64,000 bases of DNA from Flavobacterium limnophilum (GTDB lineage: Bacteria > Bacteroidota > Bacteroidia > Flavobacteriales > Flavobacteriaceae): positions 930,001 to 994,000 of the forward strand of contig NZ_CP114289.2 of assembly GCF_027111315.2 (NCBI RefSeq), given 5' to 3'. Below, in pieces: positions 20,433 to 29,477 of this stretch. A program made the position numbers and the translations under genes. The notes under the pieces were generated by a model. It had not been told where the DNA came from and made no database searches. It was given only the letters and a program-made list of their open reading frames with translations. Positions within the stretch are counted from its first letter, which is position 1. The number at the start of each line of letters is the position of its first letter.

Positions 20433-21320
20433 ATGCAATCATTAATAGGGACGGGCGTTGCACTTGTGACTCCTTTTAGAAAAGATTTTTCAATTGATAC
20501 AGAAGCATTAATAAAAATAGTGAATTTCTCCATCGACGGTGGGGTTGAATATCTTGTGATATTGGGTACAACAGCCGAAAATGCCACAATGACCCAAACT
20601 GAAAGAGAATTTGTGATCCAAACTATAGTAGAAACCAACAAGGGAAGATTACCGATGGTACTTGGAGTTGGTGGAAACAATACGATGGAAGTTGTCGAGG
20701 AATTAAAAACGAGAGATTTATCAAAATTTGCCGCAATTCTTTCCGTTTCTCCTTACTATAACAAACCTACTCAAGAAGGGATTTATCAACATTTTAAAGC
20801 TATCTCTGAGGCTTCTCCAATTCCTGTCATTTTGTATAATGTTCCTAGCAGGACAGGAAGCAATATGTTGCCTTCAACCGTTATGAGATTGGCCAATGAT
20901 TTCAAAAACATTGTGGCCATCAAAGAAGCCAATGGCGATATGGTTCACGCCATGCAATTGCTTAAAAATAAGCCAAAAGATTTTCTGGTACTTTCTGGCG
21001 ACGACATGATTGCTTTGCCAATGGTTTTGGCCGGTGGTTCTGGCGTTATATCTGTAATTGCCCAAGGTTTTCCAAAAGAATTTTCAGAAATGATACGTTT
21101 GGGATTAAATCGGAAAGTGGATGATGCATTCAAATTGCAATACCAATTTTCAGACTGCATCGACATGATTTTTGAACAAGGAAATCCCGCCGGAATCAAA
21201 CAAGTGTTTCAATCATTGGGAATAGCCGAGAATACGGTTAGATTGCCTTTGGTAAGCGCGGATGAATCGTTGGCCAGAAGGATTGATGAATTTGTAGAGA
21301 AAGCCAATAAAATAGCCTAA
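20433..21320 (+). CDS. dapA: 4-hydroxy-tetrahydrodipicolinate synthase
   Basis: Condenses pyruvate and aspartate semialdehyde, the first committed step to diaminopimelate and lysine. The 295-residue TIM barrel shows [18 protein letters not shown] (near 48-65), the catalytic tyrosine in [11 protein letters not shown] (near 135) and the Schiff-base lysine in VAIKEANGD (near 163). The length matches the family. The start [15 protein letters not shown] is the usual one. It follows the DUF6913-like gene directly. Confidence 0.97.
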   Translation: MQSLIGTGVALVTPFRKDFSIDTEALIKIVNFSIDGGVEYLVILGTTAENATMTQTEREFVIQTIVETNKGRLPMVLGVGGNNTMEVVEELKTRDLSKFAAILSVSPYYNKPTQEGIYQHFKAISEASPIPVILYNVPSRTGSNMLPSTVMRLANDFKNIVAIKEANGDMVHAMQLLKNKPKDFLVLSGDDMIALPMVLAGGSGVISVIAQGFPKEFSEMIRLGLNRKVDDAFKLQYQFSDCIDMIFEQGNPAGIKQVFQSLGIAENTVRLPLVSADESLARRIDEFVEKANKIA

Positions 21321-21354
21321 TAAACAGCCCTTTTTTTAATAAAAAAAATATATT

Positions 21355-21384
21355 TTGTAGTGGCTAAATTAATACCTAAATTTG
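21355..21384 (+). promoter_or_regulatory. Promoter for the bamD-rpoZ-coaBC-porD-recN run
   Basis: TTG at 21355-21357 and TAAATTTG at 21377-21384 are 19 bp apart, a full match to the Bacteroidota consensus. The first annotated start codon is 50 bp downstream. Confidence 0.78.
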
Positions 21385-21434
21385 CCACCGCAACTTAGCT
21401 ATGGTTTTTGAAAGTCATGTCTTTCTTTTAAATC

Positions 21435-22292
21435 ATGAAAAAAGTAAAAAAAATGAAATCGAAGATTCACGAATCCAAAAAAAATATCATAATTGTGAGT
21501 AAAAAAATAGTATCGTTGTTTCTTCTTGTTATCCTTTTGGGTTCTTGCAGTGAATATCAAAAAGCCTTAAAAACCGAAGATGTTGCAGTTAAGTTTGAGA
21601 TGGCCACTAAATTATATGAAGCAGAAAAATATAATGACGCAATTAGACTTATAGAACAAATTGCTCCGGCATATAGAGGAAAACCTCAGGCCGAGAAATT
21701 ATTTTACTTGTTTTCAATGTCTTACTATAAAACAAAACAATATTACTTAGCCGCTTATCAATTTGAAAGTTTCGTTTCAGGTTATCCAAAAAGCGAAAAA
21801 ATAGAAGAAGCTGCTTATTTGGGAGCAAAATGTTTTTCAATGCTTTCGCCGGTATACAGTCTAGATCAAACAGATACTTTTAAAGCTATTGACAAGTTAC
21901 AGGGTTTTATAGATTCGTATCCAAATTCAGAATACACACCTGAAGCCAATAAAGCATTGAGAGTGTTAAATGAAAAAATAGAGAAAAAAGTCTACGAAAA
22001 TGCAAAAGGGTATCACACTATTATGGATTATAAATCCGCAATGGTGGCTTTAGATAATTTTGTGGCTGATTATCCCGGAACACCATTCAAAGAAGATGCT
22101 CTTTTTTACAAATACGATTCGGCATACCAATTGGGAATAAACAGTATTCCTTCAAAAATGGAAGAGCGATTGAATATTGCAAAAACTGCTTACGGTAGTT
22201 TGATAAAATTCAAACCAGATACAAAACACAAAAAGATTGCGGACGAAATGATGGTTCGCATTGAAACAGATTTAAAAAATTTCACTAAATAA
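21435..22292 (+). CDS. bamD: Outer-membrane protein assembly factor BamD
   Basis: A lipoprotein of the BAM complex that helps insert beta-barrels into the outer membrane. The signal ends in LFLLVILLGSC with the lipidated cysteine near residue 38. The rest is TPR-like, with repeats such as KLYEAEKYNDAIRLIEQI, YYLAAYQFESFVSGYPKS and AIDKLQGFIDSYPNSEYTPE. An in-frame GTG at 21495 would give a more compact signal peptide (SKKIVSLFLLVILLGSC) than the annotated ATG with its long lysine-rich leader. The start is therefore uncertain. It heads a run of five genes. Confidence 0.93.
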   Translation: MKKVKKMKSKIHESKKNIIIVSKKIVSLFLLVILLGSCSEYQKALKTEDVAVKFEMATKLYEAEKYNDAIRLIEQIAPAYRGKPQAEKLFYLFSMSYYKTKQYYLAAYQFESFVSGYPKSEKIEEAAYLGAKCFSMLSPVYSLDQTDTFKAIDKLQGFIDSYPNSEYTPEANKALRVLNEKIEKKVYENAKGYHTIMDYKSAMVALDNFVADYPGTPFKEDALFYKYDSAYQLGINSIPSKMEERLNIAKTAYGSLIKFKPDTKHKKIADEMMVRIETDLKNFTK

Positions 22293-22300
22293 ACAAAGTC

Positions 22301-22618
22301 ATGGATTTAAGAAAGACAAATGCTCCGGTAAACACGATAACTTACAATAAAACCGTTATTGAAGAGCCTACAGGAAATGTGTACGAAGCGATAACAATTA
22401 TGGCTAAAAGAGCAAATCAAATCAATTCTGAAATCAAAAAAGAATTGACTGAAAAACTGGAAGAATTTGCTACTTATAACGACAGTTTGGAAGAAGTTTT
22501 CGAAAACAAGGAACAAATAGAGGTTTCCAAATTCTACGAAAAATTGCCTAAACCACACGCTTTGGCAGTTCAAGAATGGCTTGACGGTAAAATCTACCAC
22601 AGAGACGGAAACAAATAA
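22301..22618 (+). CDS. rpoZ: DNA-directed RNA polymerase omega subunit, Bacteroidota type
   Basis: A 105-residue protein with the divergent omega signature of this phylum: MDLRKTNAPVNTITYNKTVI, then VYEAITIMAKRANQINSEIK (near 29-48), which matches the conserved helix that clamps the beta' C-terminus. The C-terminal part is acidic and lineage-specific. It lies between bamD and coaBC with gaps of 8 and 7 bp; the same order is common in Flavobacteria. Omega helps RNA polymerase assembly. Confidence 0.9.
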   Translation: MDLRKTNAPVNTITYNKTVIEEPTGNVYEAITIMAKRANQINSEIKKELTEKLEEFATYNDSLEEVFENKEQIEVSKFYEKLPKPHALAVQEWLDGKIYHRDGNK

Positions 22619-22625
22619 TATTATA

Positions 22626-23837
22626 ATGTCAGTTTTAAGCGGAAAGAAAATTTTACTGGGAGTTTCTGGTGGAATTGCAGCTTATAAAACAGCTACGTTA
22701 GTTAGACTATTCATAAAAGCAGGTGCACATGTCCAAGTGATAATGACACCTGCTTCTAAGGATTTTATAACGCCACTTACTTTATCGACCTTGTCAAAAA
22801 AGCCTGTATATTCCAGTTTTTACGACGAGAGCGAAGACAACGAAAAATGGAATAGCCATGTCGAACTCGGGCTTTGGGCCGATTTGATGCTGGTTGCTCC
22901 CGCAACGGCTAATACTTTGTCCAAAATGGCAAACGGCATTTGCGATAACCTCTTGATTGCAATTTATTTATCGGCAAAATGTCCTGTTTATTTTGCGCCA
23001 GCAATGGACTTGGACATGTATATTCATCCTTCGACATTGGAGAGTTTCAGTAAATTGGAACAATTTGGAAACACCATGATTCCTGCTGAAAGCGGGGAAT
23101 TGGCCAGTGGCTTGTCGGGCGAAGGCAGAATGTCGGAACCGGAACACATCGTTGCTTTTCTGGAAGCTGATCTGGAAAGTAGATTACCTCTCAAAGGAAA
23201 AAAAATACTGATTACTGCCGGCCCAACATACGAAGCAATAGATCCCGTACGTTTTATAGGAAATCATTCTACCGGAAAAATGGGGTTTGACATAGCCCAA
23301 AGTGCCGCAAATCTCGGCGCTTCGGTGATTTTGGTTGCTGGTCCCACTCATTTCAAAATCGAGAATAGTTTGGTGAAAGTGGTTCCCGTGGTTTCTGCCC
23401 AAGAAATGTATGAGGCTTGTCACCAATATTATAATGATGTTGACGTGGCGATTGCAGCAGCAGCAGTTGCAGACTATAAACCAAAAAATGTAGCGCTGAA
23501 TAAAATTAAAAAGGAAGCTGATAATTTCACTATCGAACTCGAAAAAACGAAAGATATTCTGGCTTCTTTGGGCGAAATAAAGAAAAGTCAGTTCTTGATT
23601 GGTTTTGCATTGGAAACAGAAAATGAAATTGAAAATGCGAAGTTGAAAATTCAGAAAAAAAACCTAGATTTGATAGTTCTTAATTCTTTGCAGGATGAAG
23701 GAGCCGGTTTTGGAAAACCAACCAATAAAATTACTTTTATAGATAGCGATTTCAAGGTGGAACCAATGGAATTAAAATCGAAAGAAGCCGGTGCCGACGA
23801 TATTTTAAACAAAGTAATAGCCCATTTTTATGCCTAG
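22626..23837 (+). CDS. coaBC: Bifunctional phosphopantothenoylcysteine decarboxylase/synthetase
   Basis: Two consecutive coenzyme A steps in one protein. The N-terminal flavoprotein half (CoaC) opens GKKILLGVSGGIAAYKTATL and has FAPAMDLDMY, the PxMN-type motif. The C-terminal half (CoaB) shows GKKILITAGPTYEAIDPVRF and NHSTGKMGFDIAQ, with AAAVADYKP further on. The frame opens 15 codons earlier inside rpoZ, but MSVLSGKKILLGVSGG is the proper start, giving 403 residues. It overlaps porD by 8 bp. Confidence 0.96.
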   Translation: MSVLSGKKILLGVSGGIAAYKTATLVRLFIKAGAHVQVIMTPASKDFITPLTLSTLSKKPVYSSFYDESEDNEKWNSHVELGLWADLMLVAPATANTLSKMANGICDNLLIAIYLSAKCPVYFAPAMDLDMYIHPSTLESFSKLEQFGNTMIPAESGELASGLSGEGRMSEPEHIVAFLEADLESRLPLKGKKILITAGPTYEAIDPVRFIGNHSTGKMGFDIAQSAANLGASVILVAGPTHFKIENSLVKVVPVVSAQEMYEACHQYYNDVDVAIAAAAVADYKPKNVALNKIKKEADNFTIELEKTKDILASLGEIKKSQFLIGFALETENEIENAKLKIQKKNLDLIVLNSLQDEGAGFGKPTNKITFIDSDFKVEPMELKSKEAGADDILNKVIAHFYA

Positions 23838-24714
23838 AATAGTTGTTTTTTTCTTGTTGCTTACCTTTGGATTTGCTCATTCCCAGGAGCTAAATTGCAC
23901 TGTGACGGTAAATACGCAAAAGCTGGCAAATGCCAATCAGCAGGTTTTCAAAACTTTGGAAACATCGTTGAGCGAGTTTGTCAATAAAACCAGCTGGACT
24001 AATAAAGTGTTCAAACAAAACGAAAAGATCAATTGTTCGATGTATATTACCCTTTCGTCCAATGATTCGGATCAATTTTCAGGCACGATACAGGTGCAAT
24101 CATCAAGACTCGTTTACAATTCCACTTATGCCTCGCCGGTATTCAATTTTAATGACAAAGATTTTAATTTTAGGTACACCGAGTTTGAAAGTTTGATTTT
24201 TAATCCCGCTGAATTTGAATCCAATTTGGTTTCAGTGGTTTCATTTTATGCTTACGTAATATTGGGAATGGATGCCGATTCTTTTGTGCCAATGGCGGGA
24301 GATTCTTATCTTGATATCGCCCAAAATATTTCGAATGTCGCCCAACAATCTGGGTACAAAGGTTGGAGCCAATCCGATGGAAACCAAAATAGGTATTATT
24401 TGATAAACGATTTAGTTTCGCCAACTTATACCGAAGTGCGTCAATCCTTGTATACGTATCATTCAGGCCTGGATTTGATGAGCAATGATTTGAAAGGGGC
24501 GAAAGAAAAAATAAAAATGTCCCTGCTTAATCTAGGAAAACTCAATGCGGTAAAGCCAAATGCTTTTTTGACACGCGTATTTTTTGATGCAAAATCAGAC
24601 GAGATTGCTTCCATCTTTTCGGGTGGACCAAGTATTTCCATAACCGATTTAGTGGATGTTTTGAATAAAACGTCTCCCTTGAATTCCAGTAAATGGGCAT
24701 TGATTAAGTATTAA
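23830..24714 (+). CDS. porD: Type IX secretion system protein PorD (DUF4835)
   Basis: A 294-residue exported protein with signal MPRIVVFFLLLTFGFAHSQ. The start of the mature part, ELNCTVTVNTQKLANANQQV, and blocks such as FESLIFNPAEFESNLVSVVS and FYAYVILGMDADSF match the DUF4835/PorD family. In Porphyromonas this protein is needed for type IX secretion; its exact role is less defined than that of the core subunits. It starts inside the last codons of coaBC, an order usual in Flavobacteria, and recN follows. Confidence 0.88.
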   Translation: MPRIVVFFLLLTFGFAHSQELNCTVTVNTQKLANANQQVFKTLETSLSEFVNKTSWTNKVFKQNEKINCSMYITLSSNDSDQFSGTIQVQSSRLVYNSTYASPVFNFNDKDFNFRYTEFESLIFNPAEFESNLVSVVSFYAYVILGMDADSFVPMAGDSYLDIAQNISNVAQQSGYKGWSQSDGNQNRYYLINDLVSPTYTEVRQSLYTYHSGLDLMSNDLKGAKEKIKMSLLNLGKLNAVKPNAFLTRVFFDAKSDEIASIFSGGPSISITDLVDVLNKTSPLNSSKWALIKY

Positions 24715-24766
24715 TTGATTTTCAAATAGTTCCTTGATTCTGCTCATTCCCACAAAAACAATATAG

Positions 24767-26419
24767 ATGATAACTACCCTGTCGATAAAAAACTATGCTT
24801 TAATAGAAAAATTGGCCATCGATTTTTCAAAAGGTTTTTCGATTATAACAGGAGAAACCGGTGCAGGGAAATCCATAATATTAGGTGCTTTGGGTTTGGT
24901 CTTGGGAAAAAGAGCCGACTTGACATCCTTGAAAAACAAGGACGAAAAGTGCGTCATTGAAGCCCATTTCGAAATCTCGAAATACAACTTGCTCCCTTTT
25001 TTCGAAGCCAACGATTTGGATTACGAAGACGAGACCATTATTCGCCGTGAAATTTTACCTTCGGGAAAATCCAGGGCATTTATAAATGACAGTCCTGTAA
25101 ATCTTCAGGAATTGCAGGAATTGAGTTTGTTTTTGATTGACATACATTCGCAACATCAAACCCAGGAACTTTCGGACGAGAAAGTCCAGTTCGAAATCAT
25201 TGATGCCATTGCCGATAATCAGGAACACATTCTGGATTATCAAGCGCTTTTGAAAGGCTATAAATCGGATAAATCCAAATTGAATTCGTTACTTAAAAAG
25301 CAGGCTGAATCGAATAAAGAACAGGAATACAACACTTTTTTATTGGACGAATTAGTTTTGGCACAATTGAAATCCGGAGAACAAGAGACACTTGAAGCCG
25401 ATTTCGAGAAACTGAACAATGTCGAAATCATAAAAGAATCCATTGATAAATCTTTGGCTATAGCCAATGAAGAACAAATAGGAGTGATGCACAATTTGAA
25501 GGAAATCAAAACTTCCCTGCAAAAAATCGCTTCATTTTCGCCTGGATACAATGTGTTGTTAGAAAGAATTACCAGCCTGACGATTGAATTTGGAGATATT
25601 TCCGATGAATTAAATCGATGCGCTGAAAAACTTTTTAACGATCCCGAACAATTGGAATTAATCAACCAAAAGTTGCAATTGATTTACAATTTGCAAAAGA
25701 AGCACCAAGTTGCCACGGTTGACGAATTAATCCAAATCCAAACCAAATTGGAGAATTCGGTATTTGAATTAGGAAATAGGGAAGAAGAAATTGCAACTTT
25801 GACTAATTCAATTAAAGAAAAAACAATTGCTTTAGATGCTTTGTCTGATAGAATTCACCAGAAAAGAGTGGAAGCTATTCCGGTTTTGACACAGCAACTA
25901 ACCACGATTTTGGAAACCTTGGGAATGCCCAATGTGCGTTTTAAAATGGATGTTAACAGCACTTCCACTTATTTCGAAAACGGAAAAGATGAACTCCAAT
26001 TTTTGTTTTCCGCCAATAAAGGAACCGATTTTGGTTTGTTGAAAAAAGTGGCTTCTGGAGGAGAAATGTCCAGAATTATGCTGGCCGTGAAAGCAATATT
26101 GGCGCAATATTCGAAGTTGCCAACACTTATTTTTGACGAAATCGACACGGGAGTTTCCGGTGAAATCGCCAATAGAATGGGCGAAATAATGAAAGGAATG
26201 AGTGAAAAAATGCAGATATTCGCCATTACCCATTTGCCACAAATAGCTTCAAAAGGAATGGCGCATTTCAAAGTTTCAAAGTCAACTGTCGGCGAGGACA
26301 CACAATCTGAACTAAAATTATTGACAAATGAGGAGCGAGTGATTGAAATTGCCCAAATGTTGTCCGGCAACGTTATTACGGACTCGGCATTAAACCACGC
26401 AAAAGCCTTGTTAAACTAA
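24767..26419 (+). CDS. recN: DNA repair protein RecN
   Basis: An SMC-like ATPase acting in double-strand-break repair. Walker A is GETGAGKSIILGAL (near 30-43). Long coiled-coil arms follow (heptad-rich Leu/Glu/Lys segments, about 160-380). The C-terminal ATPase lobe has KVASGGEMSRIMLAVKA (signature) and LIFDEIDTGVSGEIA (Walker B). The length of 550 residues is normal. It closes the bamD-to-recN run. The promoter of fabV lies over its final codons. Confidence 0.97.
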   Translation: MITTLSIKNYALIEKLAIDFSKGFSIITGETGAGKSIILGALGLVLGKRADLTSLKNKDEKCVIEAHFEISKYNLLPFFEANDLDYEDETIIRREILPSGKSRAFINDSPVNLQELQELSLFLIDIHSQHQTQELSDEKVQFEIIDAIADNQEHILDYQALLKGYKSDKSKLNSLLKKQAESNKEQEYNTFLLDELVLAQLKSGEQETLEADFEKLNNVEIIKESIDKSLAIANEEQIGVMHNLKEIKTSLQKIASFSPGYNVLLERITSLTIEFGDISDELNRCAEKLFNDPEQLELINQKLQLIYNLQKKHQVATVDELIQIQTKLENSVFELGNREEEIATLTNSIKEKTIALDALSDRIHQKRVEAIPVLTQQLTTILETLGMPNVRFKMDVNSTSTYFENGKDELQFLFSANKGTDFGLLKKVASGGEMSRIMLAVKAILAQYSKLPTLIFDEIDTGVSGEIANRMGEIMKGMSEKMQIFAITHLPQIASKGMAHFKVSKSTVGEDTQSELKLLTNEERVIEIAQMLSGNVITDSALNHAKALLN

Positions 26420-26437
26420 AGAAATGCTTTATATTTG
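26408..26437 (+). promoter_or_regulatory. Promoter of fabV
   Basis: TTG at 26408-26410, a 19-bp gap, and TATATTTG at 26430-26437. It starts within the recN stop region and leaves a leader of about 50 bp before fabV. Confidence 0.75.
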
Positions 26438-26491
26438 TGCTCTTAAAAAGAATAAACGATTATCCGAATATAAATAAACGAATAACCCAAT

Positions 26492-27682
26492 ATGATTATA
26501 GAACCTAGAATGAGAGGATTTATTTGCGTAACCTCGCACCCAGATGGATGTGCGCAAAATGTAAAAAATCAAATCGAATACGTACAATCTAAAGGACACA
26601 TCGAAGGAGCAAAAAAAGTGTTGGTAATAGGAGCTTCAACCGGATTTGGATTGGCTTCCAGAATCACGAGTGCTTTTGGCTCTGATGCAGCCACGATTGG
26701 CGTGTTTTTTGAAAAACCTCCATTGGAAGGCAAAACTGCATCACCAGGTTGGTATAATTCGGCAGCATTTGAAAATGAAGCACATAAAGCAGGTTTGTAT
26801 GCGAAAAGTGTCAACGGAGATGCTTTTTCAAATGAAGTAAAAAAACAAACGCTGGACATGATAAAAGCTGATTTAGGTCAGGTGGATTTGGTCATTTATA
26901 GTTTGGCTTCGCCAGTTCGTTTACACCCAGTTACGGGAGTTTTGCACCGTTCGGTTTTGAAACCTATCGGAACAACTTACACCAACAAAACCGTTGATTT
27001 TCATACAGGAATAGTTACTGATATTAGTATTGCACCTTGTCAAGACGATGATATTGCCAATACAGTTGCCGTAATGGGCGGTGAAGATTGGGCTATGTGG
27101 ATGGATGCCTTGAAAGCCGATAATCTTTTGGCACCAGGAGCTACAACAGTGGCTTATTCTTATATCGGGCCATCATTGACCGAAGCGGTTTACAGAAAAG
27201 GGACCATTGGTCGTGCCAAAGACCATCTTGAAGCTACTGCTTTTGAAATTACCAAAAGTTTGGCCGATGTTCAAGGACAAGCTTTTGTTTCTGTAAATAA
27301 AGCATTGGTAACACAGGCAAGTTCTGCCATTCCGGTTATTCCTTTGTATATCTCTTTATTGTATAAAATAATGAAGGAAGAAGGAATTCACGAAGGTTGT
27401 ATTGAGCAAATTCAACGTTTGTACGAAGATAGATTGTACACTGGCAATCCAATTCCAACGGATGAAAAAGGTAGAATCAGAATTGATGACTGGGAAATGC
27501 GTGACGATGTTCAAGAAAAAGTAGCCACTTTATGGAAACAAGCCACAACGGAAAGTTTGCCAGAAATAGGCGATTTGGAAGGGTACAAGAAGGATTTCCT
27601 AAACCTGTTCGGTTATGAATTGGAAGGAGTGGATTATGAAGCAGATGCCGACGAAATGGTTGGTATTTCCAGTATTGCTTAA
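26492..27682 (+). CDS. fabV: Enoyl-[acyl-carrier-protein] reductase, FabV type
   Basis: NADH-dependent trans-2-enoyl-ACP/CoA reductase, the last step of each fatty-acid elongation cycle. The 396-residue protein starts MIIEPRMRGFICVTSHPDGC, has the cofactor loop VIGASTGFGLASRITSAFGS (near 47-66), and carries the Tyr-x8-Lys active site in YSYIGPSLTEAVYRKGTIGR (near 226-245). FabV enzymes are typically less sensitive to triclosan than FabI. It is a single gene with a consensus promoter upstream and a strong terminator downstream. Confidence 0.97.
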   Translation: MIIEPRMRGFICVTSHPDGCAQNVKNQIEYVQSKGHIEGAKKVLVIGASTGFGLASRITSAFGSDAATIGVFFEKPPLEGKTASPGWYNSAAFENEAHKAGLYAKSVNGDAFSNEVKKQTLDMIKADLGQVDLVIYSLASPVRLHPVTGVLHRSVLKPIGTTYTNKTVDFHTGIVTDISIAPCQDDDIANTVAVMGGEDWAMWMDALKADNLLAPGATTVAYSYIGPSLTEAVYRKGTIGRAKDHLEATAFEITKSLADVQGQAFVSVNKALVTQASSAIPVIPLYISLLYKIMKEEGIHEGCIEQIQRLYEDRLYTGNPIPTDEKGRIRIDDWEMRDDVQEKVATLWKQATTESLPEIGDLEGYKKDFLNLFGYELEGVDYEADADEMVGISSIA

Positions 27683-27727
27683 TTTTATTTTAAAAGCAAA
27701 TAGTCTTAAAAATATACTAATATTGAG

Positions 27728-27758
27728 AAACCATCACGTTTTGCGTGGTGGTTTTTTT
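27728..27758 (+). terminator. Intrinsic terminator after fabV
   Basis: AAACCATCACG at 27728-27738 pairs with CGTGGTGGTTT at 27744-27754 (one G-T pair) and runs into T-rich sequence. Confidence 0.9.
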
Positions 27759-27770
27759 ATGGATAAAGTT

Positions 27771-27778
27771 TATCTTTG
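27771..27778 (+). promoter_or_regulatory. Probable -7 box for the glycosyltransferase-coaE pair
   Basis: TATCTTTG matches TAnnTTTG and lies 43 bp before the glycosyltransferase start, just after the fabV terminator. No good -33 TTG is seen at the right distance. Confidence 0.5.
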
Positions 27779-27821
27779 TTCAAATTTTTGAATAAAAGTG
27801 TTACACCTATAATATACCTTT

Positions 27822-28820
27822 ATGTTGTTTTCTTTAATCATACCAGTTTACAATCGTCCTGATGAAGTGGATGAACTTTTGGAGAGTTTGTCGCAACAAG
27901 ATTATACCGAGAATTTTGAAGTTGTAATAATCGAAGACGGTTCTTCCTTGCGCTGTGATGACGTGGTTCGGAAGTATGCGGGAAAACTGCATTTGTCGTA
28001 TTGTTACAAAGAAAATTCAGGGCCGGGAGATTCCAGAAATTATGGAATGAAAAAGGCGAAAGGAGATTATTTCATCATTTTCGATTCGGATTGCATTATT
28101 CCACCAAATTATTTAACTGAAGTTTCCAAGGCGTTGGCAGCCAATTTTGTGGATTGTTTTGGAGGTCCTGACAAAGCTTTGGATAGTTTTTCGGATATTC
28201 AAAAAGCCATCAATTTTGCGATGACTTCTTTTCTTACGACTGGTGGAATTCGAGGTGGGTCGGAGAAAATAGATAAATTTCAACCCCGAAGTTTTAATAT
28301 GGGATTGTCTCGAAAAGCTTTTGAGGCTTCGAAAGGTTTCGGGAATATTCATCCCGGAGAAGACCCGGATTTGTCTATCCGATTGTGGAATTTGGGTTTT
28401 GAAACCAGACTTTTCTCGAAAGCATTCGTTTATCACAAAAGAAGAATTGACTGGGCTAAATTTACGGTTCAGGTGAATAAATTTGGAAAAGCCAGACCTA
28501 TATTGAATAGTTGGTATCCTCAATACAACAAGCTCACTTTTTTCTTTCCAACTGTTTTTATAATAGGATTTGCATTTGCGTTGGTTTTGTTGATTTTTAA
28601 TTATGATTTATTGCTTCAATTGTATTTTGTGTACTTTTTGGCACTTTTTTTGGTGTCCACTTACCAGAACAAAAGTTTTAGAATTGGCTTATTGTCAATC
28701 AAAGCGGTTTGGAAACAGTTTTATGGTTATGGAACGGGTTTTTTGGAATCCTTCATCAAAATCATCATTCTGAATCAAAAACCGGAAGAGGCTTTTCCAG
28801 AGTTGTTTTTCAAAAATTAG
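27822..28820 (+). CDS. Family 2 glycosyltransferase with C-terminal membrane segments
   Basis: A GT-A fold transferase using a nucleotide sugar at the inner membrane. The N-terminus SLIIPVYNRPDEVDELLESL, the IIEDGSS block (near 38) and the metal-binding DSD in YFIIFDSDCIIPP (near 87) are clear. A later GEDPDLSIRLW segment supplies the catalytic acidic residues. Two hydrophobic stretches near residues 245-285 (FFPTVFIIGFAFALVLLIF) suggest a membrane anchor. The acceptor is unknown. coaE begins 1 bp after the stop. Confidence 0.88.
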   Translation: MLFSLIIPVYNRPDEVDELLESLSQQDYTENFEVVIIEDGSSLRCDDVVRKYAGKLHLSYCYKENSGPGDSRNYGMKKAKGDYFIIFDSDCIIPPNYLTEVSKALAANFVDCFGGPDKALDSFSDIQKAINFAMTSFLTTGGIRGGSEKIDKFQPRSFNMGLSRKAFEASKGFGNIHPGEDPDLSIRLWNLGFETRLFSKAFVYHKRRIDWAKFTVQVNKFGKARPILNSWYPQYNKLTFFFPTVFIIGFAFALVLLIFNYDLLLQLYFVYFLALFLVSTYQNKSFRIGLLSIKAVWKQFYGYGTGFLESFIKIIILNQKPEEAFPELFFKN

Positions 28821-28821
28821 C

Positions 28822-29406
28822 ATGACAAAAATAATTGGATTGACGGGAGGCATTGGCAGTGGAAAAACCACTATTGCCAATCATTTTATGGCAGCGGGTG
28901 TTCCTGTTTACATTGCCGATGACGAAGCCAGAAAGATTATGCAATCAGCCGAAATTATTGAGGAAATCAAGCAAACTTTTGGAACAGCTATTTTTGAGAA
29001 TGGAATTTTGAACAGGCAAAAACTGGCCGAAATTGTATTCAATAATCCAGAAAAATTAAAACTACTCAATGGCATTATTCATCCTGCCGTAAAAAAACAT
29101 TTCGCAAATTGGATTTCAAACCACAACAAGGCTCCATTTATTATTTACGAAGCTGCAATTTTATTTGAAAGTGGGAGTTATAAAAATTGTGACAAAATAA
29201 TAACAGTCACTGCACCATTGGAAACTAGGATTCAAAGAGTGATTCAACGCGACAATACCAGTCGTGAAAATGTTTTGAAAAGAATAAAAATGCAATGGAA
29301 CGACAATCAGCGCATTGTCGAAAGTGATTTTGTTGTCGAAAATATTGATCCCAAAATCACGGAAATTGAAGTGGGAAAAATTCTTAAAATTTTGAAGAAT
29401 TCCTAG
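28822..29406 (+). CDS. coaE: Dephospho-CoA kinase
   Basis: Adds the 3'-phosphate to dephospho-CoA, the last step of coenzyme A synthesis. The P-loop is GLTGGIGSGKTTIANHF (residues 6-22). The DDEARKIMQ and HPAVKKHF blocks and the IQRVIQRDNTSRENVLKRI lid region are typical. The length of 194 residues is usual. It follows the glycosyltransferase with a 1-bp gap. coaBC, an earlier step of the same pathway, is 5 kb upstream in a separate run. Confidence 0.95.
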   Translation: MTKIIGLTGGIGSGKTTIANHFMAAGVPVYIADDEARKIMQSAEIIEEIKQTFGTAIFENGILNRQKLAEIVFNNPEKLKLLNGIIHPAVKKHFANWISNHNKAPFIIYEAAILFESGSYKNCDKIITVTAPLETRIQRVIQRDNTSRENVLKRIKMQWNDNQRIVESDFVVENIDPKITEIEVGKILKILKNS

Positions 29407-29477
29407 TTTGAATCTATTTTGTTAATCTTGGGTTAATTTATTATTATTTATACTGTTAAAATGCTAAATTTGTATCG

